This document shows positions 37,094-47,958 of a stretch of 64,000 bases of DNA, one piece after another. Every line of letters begins with the position of its first letter. Position 1 is the first letter of the stretch. The position numbers and the translations under genes were made by a program. Source of the stretch: Actinostola sp. cb2023 (lineage: Eukaryota > Cnidaria > Anthozoa > Actiniaria > Actinostolidae); the NCBI GenBank assembly GCA_033675265.1, contig JAUJYZ010000791.1, forward strand, positions 423,501-487,500. The letters are read 5' to 3'. The notes under the pieces were generated by a model. That model did no database searches. It saw only the letters and a program-made list of their open reading frames with translations, and was not told the DNA's origin.

Positions 37094-37515
37094 CAACGGG
37101 CCTGTCGCAAGCATAAGCGCAAGAGAAGATGCGCGTTATTTTACTGTGAAAATCTGTAGAGCTATATGTCTATTGTTCCAATTGTTTTAGTATCGTATTA
37201 GTATTAGTAGCTTACATTTTTGTATTGTAATATTAAGATATTATGTCAAATAAAAATAAAGTAAAAAATTAAAATAATTAACTGTGAAAACGGGCCTGTC
37301 GCAAGCATAAGCGCAAGAGAAGATGCGCGTTATTTTACTGTGAAAACGGGCCTGTCGCAAGCATAAGCGCAAGAGAAGATGCGCGTTATTTTACTGTGAA
37401 AACGGGCCTGTCGCAGGCATAAGCGCAATTAGAAAAGATATGCATTATCTTACTGTGAAAACGGGCCTGACGCAAGCAGAGATACCATTATTTTACTGTG
37501 AAAACAGGCCTGACG
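37094..37515. repeat. 56-bp tandem repeat, about five units plus one detached
   Basis: Unit contains AACGGGCCTGTCGCAAGCAT, then AAGCGCAAGAGAAGATGCGC and TTATTTTACTGTG. Perfect units start at 37286, 37342 and 37398 with decayed ones after; one copy at 37094 is separated by a 134-bp AT-rich insertion. A single relative lies near 59330-59395. Confidence 0.93.
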
Positions 37516-38111
37516 CAAGAAGAATAAGTACAATTATTATGTGGTCAATTAGTGGCCAAAACTTCCAGTACGGACCTAAAGCTTTTTAATCAGTTATACT
37601 GAAGGACAAACGAAATGAACCAATGATACAATGTTTGACAAACGTAGTCGATAGTCGATTTGATAGATGCAAAATGTGATGATAAGAAACCTTTCTAGTG
37701 CACTGATAAATACACTCAAAAATATTGTTTTTATTCGGGGCTACTGGCCTGTCAAATATATCCTACAGAAGTCATGTAATAAACATCTTATTAGCCTCTT
37801 TTGCTCGATCCGTACATACCTCAGTATTAAACGAGTGTGAGGTAATTAAGCTATGCATGGATTTATGGGGTTTTATTTTATTTATATTTATTTTAAATCT
37901 TTTACTCTCTATGTTCATTCGTTCATTCATTCATTCTGCATTCACTTCAACTCAATGCTCAATCAGTAAAGCATTCAATTTTTTTTTTATTATTTAACAA
38001 CAATTATATAATAATTTGTATATTACGTGCGCTTTGATTGGTCAAGAGCCGTATGTTATTAGAGTACAGGTACACAAATGACATCACTAAATATATAGAG
38101 ATAAAAAGGTT
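37516..38111. other. Spacer: nothing recognised
   Basis: AT-rich with short ATTC runs near 37918. No gene. Confidence 0.5.
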
Positions 38112-38266
38112 CCATATTGTCATGCATCTGTACTCTTTACTATAGATGCACAGAAGACCTGAACATTTGGTGAGAACAACAGTCACGCCACTTGACGTTT
38201 TTGTTCTTACCACAATTTGACGTCATATGTGCATCTCTAAGAGTACAGATGCACGACAATATTGAA
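38112..38266. mobile_element. Short MITE with ATTGTCATGCATCTGTACTC ends
   Basis: Left ATATTGTCATGCATCTGTAC and right AGAGTACAGATGCACGACAA are inverted; the arms also share TGTGCATCT / AGATGCACA. About 155 bp. Confidence 0.75.
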
Positions 38267-38503
38267 TCTATTTGTTTAATAATTCCTTTCTTTCGTAGTT
38301 TGTTTATTCATTCTTATTTCAATTTCTTTTCTCGTTTCTTTATAATTAGTGTTAATTTTGATTCAGTTAAAGTAAAAACTCCTTAATATGGCCTCAAGTA
38401 AGTTTGGTTGCTATTGCTATTAGCGGAACTTAAACAGACATAAATTTTGTGTTGTGCAAATACCTCGTTGACAGAAATCAATCAAGTGTATTTTTCCTTT
38501 TTC

Positions 38504-38920
38504 TTTCATTTATTCATTTATTCGTTCGGTCTTTTATTCCCAGTTTGTTTATTTATCAATCATTTCTTTATACATCTTTCCTTCCATCCGTCCGTCCATT
38601 CATCCATATATTCATATACATTAGTTCATTCATTCATTCATTCATCATTCGTTCGTTCGTTCGTTAACTCATTAATCCATGCATATACCGGTATTCATAC
38701 ATTAGTCCATTCATTCATTCGTTCTTTGATTCATCCATTCATTCGTTTGTTCATCCATTTATACAATAGTCTATTCATCCATTCATTCCTTTGATCATCT
38801 GTTCATTCATTCATCCATTCATTCGTTTGTTCATCCATTTATACAATAGTCCATTCATCCATTCATTCCTTTGATCATTCATTTATTCATTCATTTATGC
38901 ATTCGTTTCTCCAATATTTT
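38504..38920. repeat. ATTC-type degenerate satellite
   Basis: Same tetranucleotide flavour as 9769-10735 (TTCATTCATCCATTCATTCG). One block around TTTATACAATAGTC recurs. Gives spurious Ser-Phe-Ile-His frames. Confidence 0.92.
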
Positions 38921-38959
38921 TATTTGAACTGAGTGTATAAACTATACGTCTTGAGTAAC

Positions 38960-39175
38960 TTGTGCAATAATTTGCACAAGGGCGCTTTCGTATAATAAAT
39001 TGCAACCTTAATGACGTCACCAAATTAGAATATCACGATTTCAAACCTTCATAACTCGCAAATGCAAAGTTCAAAACACAAAATACTGAAACATCCCACT
39101 ATTCACTTCATATGTAATCGAATTTCAAAAGAAAAAAATTCGCTTCATCAGCTGTATTCGATAATCGTAACATTC
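38960..39175. mobile_element. Half of a MITE related to the one at 62149-62618
   Basis: GATTTCAAACCTTCATAACTC, then GTTCAAAACACAAAATACTG, parallels GATTTCAAACCTCTATAACTC and GTTCAAATCACAAAATACTG of the other element. Only one arm is recognisable here. Confidence 0.65.
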
Positions 39176-40043
39176 GAGAACTTATAAGAGAATAATACTC
39201 TCTTAATAATAATAATAATACAAATAATATACAAATATTTCACTTACATACAAAAACAGGTTATTTGCGGCACGAATATGACTGATTAATTATTACGGTT
39301 AACTGAAACAAACGTCCCTATTAAATTGATCACTCAAAATTCAAGGTAATGTTATTTTGATGCCAGACAGACTACATGTAATGGTACTAAAGTGATCTCA
39401 AACTGAGTTACGCCTTCCATCTACTTGACTACTTCGATTGAATTACTAATTAATAGAACTTAGAATGTAGTAAGTCAAGGCTCATAACTATTAGCCTAAC
39501 ATAATGAGATTCCTTAATTATATTTTCATGGAAAACCCAGGTGCCCCTCTGCGAAAAACCAGTTGACTGCTTAATGTAGGATGTATTCTCAAGCCTTCAG
39601 TGCTTCCTAATAGAAACATCTAAGACAAATGACATTTTAAGGACGTCATGAAAGTCAATGTTTAATAGTTCTTTTTCTCATATTTTTAACAGGTGAGTTT
39701 TTGTGATGGTTGTTTGGTATTTGCAAGAATATTAAAATAATAAAACTTATTTATCAATTTTAATGAAGACATGAGAAAAGATATTGTGATTATGTTAGTC
39801 AAGGTTATCACTTATTGGAGGTAAATAGAAGTAAATAAGAAGTAAATAAGAAGTAAATTAGAAGTAAATAGCGGAGAGAAGTTTGACTTTACTTCACCTA
39901 GTCTTACAAATTTTATAAGATTTCACTCCAAATATAGATTTCTTGTTGCGTTTCTCGTCGAAGTTCACAAACGCAGTTGTTTTAAAACACGCCTCCACCG
40001 TCCGTCCATGGATATACTGTGCGCGGCTTTAAAATAAGAATCC
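39176..40043. other. Spacer with a short AGTAAAT-type repeat
   Basis: About five units of AGAAGTAAATA lie at 39818-39872. Otherwise nothing recognised. Confidence 0.55.
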
Positions 40044-40446
40044 AACCATAGACAGAATGCAATAATGGCGTCCAATTTCAATTGCCATTGTTCTGGACTG
40101 ACTAGCCTCTCATACAGGTGAAAATGCTTTTGTGTTTCCTCATGAACACGAAGTTAGTCAGTCCAGAACAATGGCAATACTCCAGTTTCGAGTTGTTTAC
40201 GCACCTTGACAAAAGACGCATTTGCTCAGCCTTAGCCTCAATTCAGCGTAAATTATTCACAAATACCAACGAGAATGTGAAAAATGTTGACATAGGACAA
40301 TAGAATCATTTTTTTAATTCCACGGGTTTATTCTCTGGATTGAGGCTAAGGCTGAGCAAATGCGTCTTTTGTCAAGAAGTATAGCAGTGTCTAAACAACT
40401 CGAAACTGGAGTATTGATTGGACGCCATTATTGCATTCGGTCTATT
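40044..40446. mobile_element. Foldback element with a second inverted repeat inserted in one arm
   Basis: Outer arms: GCAATAATGGCGTCCAAT, then ACTCCAGTTTCGAGTTGTTT and GACAAAAGACGCATTTGCTC with AGCCTTAGCCTCAAT on the left; complement at 40320-40441. The left arm is interrupted by about 102 bp (about 40075-40176). The insert is itself an inverted repeat (CAATTGCCATTGTTCTGGAC / GTCCAGAACAATGGCAAT), absent from the right arm. Confidence 0.85.
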
Positions 40447-41328
40447 TTATGCGCAATAATTTCCAAAACGTGTTATTTCCATTGAAGAAAACGTCGTTTC
40501 TTCTTATAAAGGAAATTGCGTGCGCTTTCAAATCACAAATCCAATAGTAACATTTAGACGGGGTCTTCTATCAAACGTTTACTATAATTTTGTTTTGATC
40601 TGCTTCTATAAGCGCTACGAAAAGGACGTTTTCAAGGCACGTCTTCTGCCAGATAAAGTCAGGTTTTTACTAGTGACTTGCGTGATGTGAAACATAAGCT
40701 GAAACACTGACAAGAAAAGGAACATGTTGGTGTTGTTTTTCTCGTTATGCTTGTGTCATGCCTCGTGTTTGCGCTTATATGCTTGCATCGCCAGTGAAAA
40801 CCAGTGCCTTTTGGTTCTGCATAGGGGCTTCTAGACTTAACTATATATATTTAACGTGAATACTCAATAGATTTGACGATTTATATAGCATAGAGGGCCG
40901 AATTACGTGATTCTGATTGGTTAATCAAGGAGGGCTTTAATTATTCCTACTGGCAGATGATTGGTCGATTGGAACTTTAGCTCAATTTGTGAAATACTTC
41001 TCGCAGTACTGTAGCAGCATAATTTTATCGAAATTCATCCAGTTTTGATAAATAAAAAAGCAAAAAGTTGGTTGTTTTTCATTGAAAACTCAGTGAAAAG
41101 TTCACAGAGCGCGCGCTCATACGCCATCATGACGTCATTTTGAATCAAATCGCGGAGGACGCGCCTATATTTGGTTTGAATTTTGCCCTCAATGTTATAA
41201 ACAAGTAATCGCATGGTTCCTCGTAAAATTAAGGATTAATTTCACTTGTGTTTTCAAAGTTTTGAAATTACCCTCATAAACACGTAAATTGATCCTTATT
41301 TTTTCTTGGCCCCATATCTGGGAGTATA
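40447..41328. other. 3' flank of Pax-IV: nothing recognised
   Basis: Contains one fragment like the 56-bp repeat (GCTTATATGCTTGCATCGCC near 40772). No gene. Confidence 0.5.
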
Positions 41329-41541
41329 CTAATCACTAGGTCTGTATCCTGGTGGAAAAAACAATCTTGTTGGTCCATGGTTTCCAGGAACGGGTAACAA
41401 CGAAGGCTCTTTGTAGAAGTGGTTACAGTGAATGAACGAACAACAGGAATCGCTTTGTAATGGAGCACGTGATGATAAATGATCGTAGTGGCTGACTGGC
41501 TGGTTTCTCTTTGCTTTTGCTCTTCGGTTAGAGAACCACAC
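41329..41541 (-). CDS. PaxD-like: Pax-IV last exon
   Basis: Acceptor TTGAAATTCAG; opens [15 protein letters not shown], completing the homeodomain, and ends RPSD-TAG. The tail includes HCNHFYKEPSLLPVPGNHGP. Confidence 0.93.
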   Translation of the reverse strand: MWFSNRRAKAKRNQPVSHYDHLSSRAPLQSDSCCSFIHCNHFYKEPSLLPVPGNHGPTRLFFPPGYRPSD

Positions 41542-44500
41542 CTGAATTTCAACGACATCCTATATTTAGCATTACATAATAACTATGTTATAACGCGCGC
41601 TCTGATTGGCCAAAGGATGCGTATTCCGCGTGCTCTATGAGAGCATACATGCAGCACGCGTGCACAAATATTCAAACGATTCCCCTTTTTCTATTTCTTC
41701 AATATGTTGAAGATTAATCAAAGTTAGATTCCCAAAGTGTTTGATCATTACGTCTTAACCCTGAATTAAGGAGCACTTAGATTCCGGGCCTACGAAAATT
41801 ACACATAGTGGTGTATATATATCAAATCAGGTTTATATATCAGTATGTCAAATCAGGCTTATATATGCCAAATCAAACCAGTTTTGACGTATCAATAGAT
41901 ATATTTTGAAAACCAATTGAGCAGGCCTTCAACGAAAAGTGTTTGTCCAGAGATGGCCCTCTCTCTAGCTCTCTACGTCATCACTATTGACGACTCTTCA
42001 ATAATATTCATATGCGGGCTTAGCCTCACTTTTGAGATAGAAAACAAAAGCAGAAATTAGAATAACAAAACAACAACTCCTGGATTCGAGGCGCCGCCCG
42101 CATATGAATATTATTTATGAGTCGTCAATTACAGTCATATTTGAGAGTCATTCACTATTGACGACTCTTCAATAATATTCATATGCGGGCTTAGCCTCAC
42201 TTTTGAGATAGAAAACAAAAGCAGAAATTAGAATAACAAAACAACAACTCCTGGATTCGAGGCGCCGCCCGCATATGAATATGATTTAAGAGTCGTCAAT
42301 TACAGTCATATTTGAGAGTGATTTTCGTATGAGTGGGAAGTAGTTACGGTACGATTTTTGCCGTGCGGTGCGGTGACCGTGCCGTGTCCACACGACGAGG
42401 TTGTCATATTAACGGCGTGGCCTTATAAGGTAGAGGTCAGTCAATACCTGAATTCTGGCTTCATCAACGCCCATTATCCTGGAGAGCCTATCTCTTTCTT
42501 CATGCGAAGGGTACGGGTTGATTTCAAATGCCTTTTTCATAAACCCCACATGATTGTCTGAAAATCTGATGCGTCGTTTCCTGCTGCTTAAGTCAGATGT
42601 CTTGTGATTCCTGTCCTGGGTTTTTTCGTCATCTTCATGGTTTTTCTCACTTTCATTGTTACATCCTGGTGTTCTTATTTTTTCTGCAAGAAAAAGTTAA
42701 AGGCACTTGAGATTCGTTGCAAAGACAATGCTTTTCTTTGTGACCAAATATGGAATATCGTTACCAAATATAGAATAATATCGTTACCAAATATGGAATT
42801 TGGGTTCCAAATATGGTATTTGGGTACCAAATATGGAATTTGGGTACCAAATATGGAATTTGGGTATCAAGTATGGTATTTGGGTACCAAATATGGAATT
42901 TGGTTACCAAATATGGAATTTCTTTACCAAATATGGAATTTCGTTACCAAATATGGAACATCGTTACCAAATAAGGAATTAGCTGCAGGAAGATGCACTT
43001 TCAACAAGGAATTTAGTGGTTGATGGAAAAACAGTACGTAGCTTTCATTTATATACGCACAGATGAACAAGAGAAATCAGATCCCTGTCTCGGTCTTCCT
43101 GTGTTCTCAGGGAAGGAGAGAGGCCTGGGCACGAGGTTACTTTCCCATTAACTTTTTCCATATTTCGTGTTAGTTACCTTTAGATGCCAAGTACAAATCT
43201 CTGTCAGCACGCCTATCGTAGTGACTCGAGCAAATCATCGTTCGGTGATAGGTCATATCCTTCGATGGTGGCTTATGAAAACTCTTGCTAAGAATATTAT
43301 TAATAGTGAAGCTCATGGAAGCCTTGGGTCTCTCCGGCTCTACACGCGTCACTGTCTGCTTGATCTTATTCTTTACCAGACGGCTTATAGAACTCAGCGA
43401 AGGTAAATTCGACTGGATGCATACACTATCACGGAGTAGGCGTTCTCGAATCTCCCAGGAGAAAATCCCCGGTTGTTCCTTTCGGTATCTTTCGATATGT
43501 GCCTCTATTCTTGGCGTGATGACGCGTGGTCGCCCTGCGGTTCCATGACCTGGATTCATAGAGCCTGTCTTGTAGAACTTGGACAGAAGCTTACTTATAC
43601 ACCCGTGAGTGACCTTGAGTAGGCGACTGATTTCACACGGGCGAACTCCATTCAGAGACATGTCAATCACCTTTTGGCGTAGTTCACATGAGAGGGGTTT
43701 GCCGTTGCGATAGCTACCACCAAGTTGGTTTACCCGCTCACCTGAATGGAAATTTGTACAGTTTATCGTTAGTATTACTGCGAAACTTGTATAAACCCCC
43801 TATTAAGCGGACACCCTCTATTAGGCGGACATAAATTCCTCGCCCATATATGCAATAAAACACCCTCTTTTAAGGACACTCCGGCCCGGCCTATTCACGG
43901 ACACCCTTTGTTATACGGACACCCTCTATTACGTGGACACCTTTTTAAGCGGAGCCCCTCCATCAGGCAGACATAAATTTCTCGCCCATATCAGTTTTAC
44001 AATACAACACTCCCTATTAAGCGGACACCCTCTACTGAAGCGGACGCCTCTTGCTCTATTAATCATAACTATTACAATTTCCTCGAACCTGATTGGTTGA
44101 GAGACTGTCCTATTTTAGCATTAATCATAACTATTACAATTTCCTCGAATCTGATTGGTTGAGAGACTCCTATTTTAGCATTAATCATAACTATTACAAT
44201 TTCCTCGAATCTGATTGGTTGAGAGACTCCTATTTTAGCATTAATTGGACAGTTGTAATCGGACAGTTGCAAGAGCCAATCACATTACACCTTTTCAGTA
44301 AAATGTGAGCGCTATCACGCAATCGCTACGGTATCGAGCGCGCGCTCAAGAAATTTTCTCGCTTTTTCACCAAAATATGTCATTGTTTTGGGGCAATTTA
44401 GCAATTTAGCAATTTAGCATCATGAAGATCTTTTTTCTCGGAAATTGTAATAGTTATGATTAATTGGTAACAGGACTTCGTGTCGTCCAATTCTGTCTGT

Positions 44501-46350
44501 AATCATATACTCGTGATAAACAAATTGGACTCCCGCTACGCGGTCGTCCAATTTTGTTTATCACTCGCATGATTACAGACCGAATTGGACTCCACTCAGT
44601 CCTATTACCATTATTAAGCGGACGCCTCTATTAAGCGGACGCCTCTATTAAGCGGACGCCTCTATTAAGCGGACGCCTCTATTAAGCGGACGCCTCTATT
44701 AAGCGGACGCCTCTATTAAGCGGACGCCTCTATTAAGCGGACGCCTCTATTAAGCGGACGCCTCTATTAAGCGGACGCCTCTATTAAGCGGACGCCTCTA
44801 TTAAGCGGACGCCTCTATTAAGCGGACACGGACACCAAGAAGGGGTTTAAAATTATTATAGTCATTGCCATGCAAGCATCTTAGTCACACATACGATCAT
44901 AGTGGCCTTAAAACAATCGCGATCGAATCTTCAAATTCTTCACATAAAACGAGTGTCTGAACTATTTAGTGGAATTTAAATGATAACATTGCGACGCAAA
45001 AAAAAAAAAAAAAAAAAAAATTAAATAGAAATGTGTGTAATAAAATTCTTGTTAAAAAAAAAAAATTCATTTCGACGCAAATTCTAAACTTTGTTACTGT
45101 ATTTCATACGTTCGTACTGATGGTTATAGTATACACCTGTTTTCAAAAACGTTGTCCTTCTACAAAATACAAAATAGTAAATAGTAAAAAAGAATTGATT
45201 AGAGAAACAATAAGCCAGAGTTTAGGTTGAGTGCATTTCTTTTGTTTCTCTAGTTAATTCCTTTTTTGCTATTTTACTATTTTGTATTTTGTAAAAGGGC
45301 AACGTTTTTGAAAACAGGTGTATATATGTATGTATATATCTGTCTATAAGATGAAATAAATATTGTTTAAATATTGATTAAAATAATAAATAAATAAATA
45401 AAAATACGGTTAGTATACCACGTGCTCGCGTTACTAGTACTAAATGTGAGTCATCATTTGCGGCGGCTTAGCAAATAAATTATTTCACGCAAACACAAGA
45501 GTAGACGCGCGAAACATGAATGCTAGAAAAGATATCGACGTTTCATATTAAACGATTTTAAGCTATTTTGATTTTGATGCAATGCCAAAAAAATCTTTAT
45601 TTTTCTAGGCCCTTGAATCGGCGTTCCGACACGATCGATATTTTCCGGTACAAAATTAGCAATGATCACTATCTATATTTTTACTGAACAATAGCCTAAA
45701 AACATGTACTGTTTCTGAATTATCGCGGCGATGCGTAAACGGGAAAATTCGAATTTGAATTCGCGGTGTGCACAGTGAACTGAAGTGGCAGAGCAAGGAA
45801 GCAGAACTGATATCCTAGCTTCCCTTGTTAGAATATTTATTTAGTCAGAGAAAAACACGTATAATTCTTGAATTCTGAATACTACTGACTGCAAATTCGA
45901 AAGCTATATATAGTGTGTTAGTCGTTTAAGCCAGTCACCTGGCCGTGACCAGGCTAAGAGTGGTCACGGCCAGGGTTGGTTACGTTCCTCTCAGTCGGTA
46001 GTTTACAAAGCATGTTTATCTGTTAACCCAATAATGTGTTATTACTGTGATTATCCTTGGACATTTCCGTTTGATCTTGGTATCATTATAGTATATGCGC
46101 ACGGTTGAAGTGAATCAATGTCAACACCTCAATTTCAAGTACCATGCTTGCTAGAGTCTCCTTTCTCCCTTCTCCTTTATTTCTACGCGTTTGGCGGGAA
46201 GAGAGAATGGTGACTCTTATCAGCAGGGAGACTGTGATAATTATATTTTAAAATATATAGCAAGACATTTCCTTTCTTTAGTTTCGTTCTCTTCCTACCT
46301 GACATTACAAGAGAAGCAGCTGCAATACTTCTGGCAATAACGCCATCCAT
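41329..46350 (-). CDS. PaxD-like: Pax-IV: paired-domain plus homeodomain transcription factor
   Basis: Four coding exons right to left: 46350-46299, 43741-43178, 42683-42448, 41541-41329. Total 354 residues. Paired domain at about residues 19-145 with both halves: ERVNQLGGSYRNGKPLS, RPCEISRLLKVTHGCISKLL, then GIFSWEIRERLLRDSVC and LPSLSSISRLVKNK. Octapeptide-like FTINNILSK is at 162-170. The homeodomain at 239-298 is divergent (RIRFSDNHVGFMKKAFEINP) but has WFSNRRAKAKR with Ser50. The tail is 56 residues, rich in His, Cys, Pro and Tyr. Start: ATG at 46350 (MDGV) is preferred because Pax-II also starts MDG; an in-frame ATG at 46389 would add 13 residues. Paired-domain wording (THGCISKLL, KTGSM) groups it with Pax-III, and unlike that gene it retains RED. 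Introns are loaded with repeats. Confidence 0.92.
41542..42447 (-). other. Pax-IV intron inside the homeodomain
   Basis: GTATTG donor, phase 0. Carries two tandem MITE copies and a solo arm of the GTATGAGTGGGAA family near 42320. Confidence 0.85.
41988..42318. mobile_element. Two tandem copies of one MITE
   Basis: Each copy starts TGACGACTCTTCAATAATAT and ends with the complement (ATATTATTTATGAGTCGTCA or close). Copies start at 41988 and 42159, a 171-bp period, near-identical cores. The arms extend through TTCATATGCGGGC. Confidence 0.88.
42448..42683 (-). CDS. PaxD-like: Pax-IV homeodomain exon, residues 1-46
   Basis: Acceptor TTTTTCTTGCAG, phase 1 join gives Glu. A charged linker rich in Asn, Glu and Lys is followed by RKRRIRFSDNHVGFMKKAFE, NPYPSHEERDRLSRIMGV and EARIQ, ending at GTATTG. 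Phe8, Tyr25 and Pro26 are kept. Position 16 is Met rather than Leu. Confidence 0.93.
42684..43177 (-). other. Pax-IV intron between paired and homeodomain exons
   Basis: GTAACT donor, phase 1. About half is the 20-bp tandem repeat at 42747-42980. Confidence 0.85.
42747..42980. repeat. 20-bp tandem repeat, about 12 units
   Basis: Unit TACCAAATATGGAATTTGGG with a 20-base period. Plus-strand frames stay open through it and give spurious Tyr-Gly-Ile-Trp repeats. Confidence 0.95.
43178..43741 (-). CDS. PaxD-like: Pax-IV paired-domain and octapeptide exon
   Basis: Acceptor CCATTCAG. Full PAI and RED subdomains. Octapeptide-like FTINNILSK at 43310-43284. The exon ends LYLASK-G at GTAACT, phase 1. 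Confidence 0.95.
43792..44056. repeat. Decayed TATTAAGCGGACACC array
   Basis: Irregular, mutated copies of the motif forming the clean array at 44612-44826. The inverted-repeat element at 44057-44464 lies between the two, as if inserted into an older array. Confidence 0.85.
44057..44464. mobile_element. MITE with an internally triplicated 61-bp segment
   Basis: Left end ATTAATCATAACTATTACAATTT and right end AAATTGTAATAGTTATGATTAAT are inverted. The left arm sequence, with CTGATTGGTTGAGAGACTCC, is repeated three times at about 61-bp intervals. Confidence 0.85.
44467..44611. mobile_element. MITE with GGTAACAGGACT / AGTCCTATTACC ends
   Basis: Nearly full-length palindrome of about 145 bp. The arms include GTCCAATTCTGTCTGTAATC and its complement. 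The central hairpin is TGGACTCCCGCTACGCGGTC / GTCCA. Confidence 0.85.
44612..44826. repeat. 17-bp tandem array, about 13 units
   Basis: Perfect CTATTAAGCGGACGCCT units with a 17-base period. Confidence 0.97.
45130..45324. mobile_element. MITE, TATACACCTGTTTTCAAAAA terminal family, copy 3
   Basis: Left TATACACCTGTTTTCAAAAA, then CGTTGTCCTTCTACAAAATAC; right is the complement ending GAAAACAGGTGTATA. Arms are about 70 bp. Confidence 0.9.
45938..45974. repeat. Perfect 14-bp stem hairpin
   Basis: CCTGGCCGTGACCA and TGGTCACGGCCAGG separated by 9 bases. GC-rich stem in AT-rich surroundings. Confidence 0.85.
46299..46350 (-). CDS. PaxD-like: Pax-IV first coding exon
   Basis: ATG GAT GGC then MDGVIARSIAAASLVMS and one base (G) at a GTAGGA donor, phase 1. 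Joins to give Gly-Glu-Arg-VNQLGG. The frame is open upstream to another ATG at 46389. Confidence 0.6.
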
Positions 46351-47328
46351 TTTAAATTTTCTTCGATCAGAAAAGTTGACGATTAACAACCCGCAGAATC
46401 AACCTGAGCGACTGGCTGTATACGTTTGTATATAGAATGTCGTAGTGCGCGCACTTGTTTACTCCAAGTCAGTTTAGCCTCGGGGTAACACGAGCATTTA
46501 ATAGTATACTATGCATTACTATATCGCGCCCTTTTCCTATAACAAACACGTTTTATTCTAGAGCTCTTGTTTTGTCTTTTATGTTGCCCTTCATTCTTAA
46601 TATTTCTTTTTCTAATTTTGTAAATCTTCAAATAATTCTATAATAATGTAATGTATCACCTCCCGCCTAGATTAGTTATTTTGCTATTTGCAAAAAGCTT
46701 GTCAATTTAATTATTATCTTTTGTAATAAACTTGAAACTTGAACGAATAACTATATATTTATTTATATATTCCAGTGCCCTATTTTATCCATTAATTTTT
46801 TTGAGACTTTAATTATACAAAATAACATCCCTAATTCGCTGTCACGCAGCTACTGTCCACTGTAAAATAAAACGATTCCTTGTTGTATTATAATAAAGTT
46901 ACAATGAACAGTTTGGAAATTTTAAATGTGCTGAAATAAAAGCATCCAAGTGTTTATTCCGTGTATTCCTATTCTGGAATATGGTCAATCGAACGCACCC
47001 TAAGTTTAGCCCAAAGCGCTTGAAGGAGGATGACACTAACAAAAGCATTTGATGTCTGTAGACTGAAATGATTAGTTTAACAAGATATAGAAAGCTAATT
47101 GATGAATGTCTGCAATTCAGACTCTCGATCCACTTGTTTAGAATAATGAATGTAGCTTTCGTTCGAACCAGACACTTGGAACGAATATAGAAGCCATTCA
47201 GGACATAATGAAAAATACGGAACGGTACGTGAATAAAAAGTCGGAACGGTTCTGATACAAGGATGTGAATATTATATCTACGAACCCTACTTTTACCAGT
47301 GTCAGTTTTACTATCGATCACAGGCGCA
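46351..47328. other. 5' flank of Pax-IV
   Basis: Presumed promoter region. A 159-residue minus-strand frame at 46899-47378 has no domain and runs into a MITE; I regard it as chance. Confidence 0.5.
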
Positions 47329-47469
47329 TAGAGCAGATTTCGTATGACTGTGAAAAACCACGGCGCACGACACGACACGGATTCATTAGAAATCCTAAAT
47401 CATCACGGTCACGGCACGGGCACGTCCGTGCCGTAAGTTCTTTTTCACAGTCATTCGAAATCTGCTCTA
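47329..47469. mobile_element. Short MITE with TAGAGCAGATTTCG ends
   Basis: Left TAGAGCAGATTTCGTATGAC, then TGTGAAAAA; right TTTTTCACAGTCATTCGAAA, then TCTGCTCTA. The core is rich in CGGCACGG / CCGTGCCG. Confidence 0.9.
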
Positions 47470-47958
47470 CTGACCGGATCCGTTCCGTATTTATTTGCGG
47501 TGTATATTAGACATAGTCGTGGTTCCAGCTCACAAATTGATTTAATATTGCCCGCTCTTGAAAACGTGAATCTTTAGTGTTTACAAACGGACGCCTGGTA
47601 AGAAAACAAAATCCCGATTTGTACCACTAGAAATTCTGATCAACATTTGAACCGTTATGTATCCGATTTTGATTGGAGTTGTTTTCAAATACCAAAATTC
47701 AATACTCAAAGTTATACATAGATGGGCGTTGCCTAGTAACACCATTAGCCTCCTCCGCAGGCGTCTCGTAAGGCTCGTTTTTACACCATTAAAGTGGTTC
47801 CAGTGGATAAGTTAACGTTCAGGGTTTCTTACATATTTATTAATTTATTTGAATTCGCCATTTATGTCTTATAAATGTGTTTTTAAATTAACCGCGGTAT
47901 AAACAGTTAAACAAGACTAAATAGGGTACAAACGTTACTGCATACATCTAGGTAGGTC
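47470..47958. other. Spacer: nothing recognised
   Basis: AT-rich DNA before the minisatellite; no gene or repeat supported. Confidence 0.5.

Larger units (their letters stand above)
43742..46298 (-). other. Pax-IV first intron, 2.56 kb, built largely of repeats
   Basis: GTAGGA donor to CCATTCAG acceptor. Contains decayed and intact 17-bp arrays, two nested inverted-repeat elements, a third MITE and a strong hairpin; each is listed separately. Confidence 0.7.

Noticed and set aside
41274..41558. 94-residue frame at the Pax-IV last exon in another phase
   Set aside because: The homeodomain continuation [12 protein letters not shown] is in the frame 41541-41329, which matches the splice phase.
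44072..44308. Frames of repeated Asn-Ala-Lys-Ile or Asn-His-Asn-Tyr
   Set aside because: Translations of the triplicated MITE arm.
46899..47378. 159-residue minus-strand frame
   Set aside because: No domain and it enters a MITE; no splice or promoter support.
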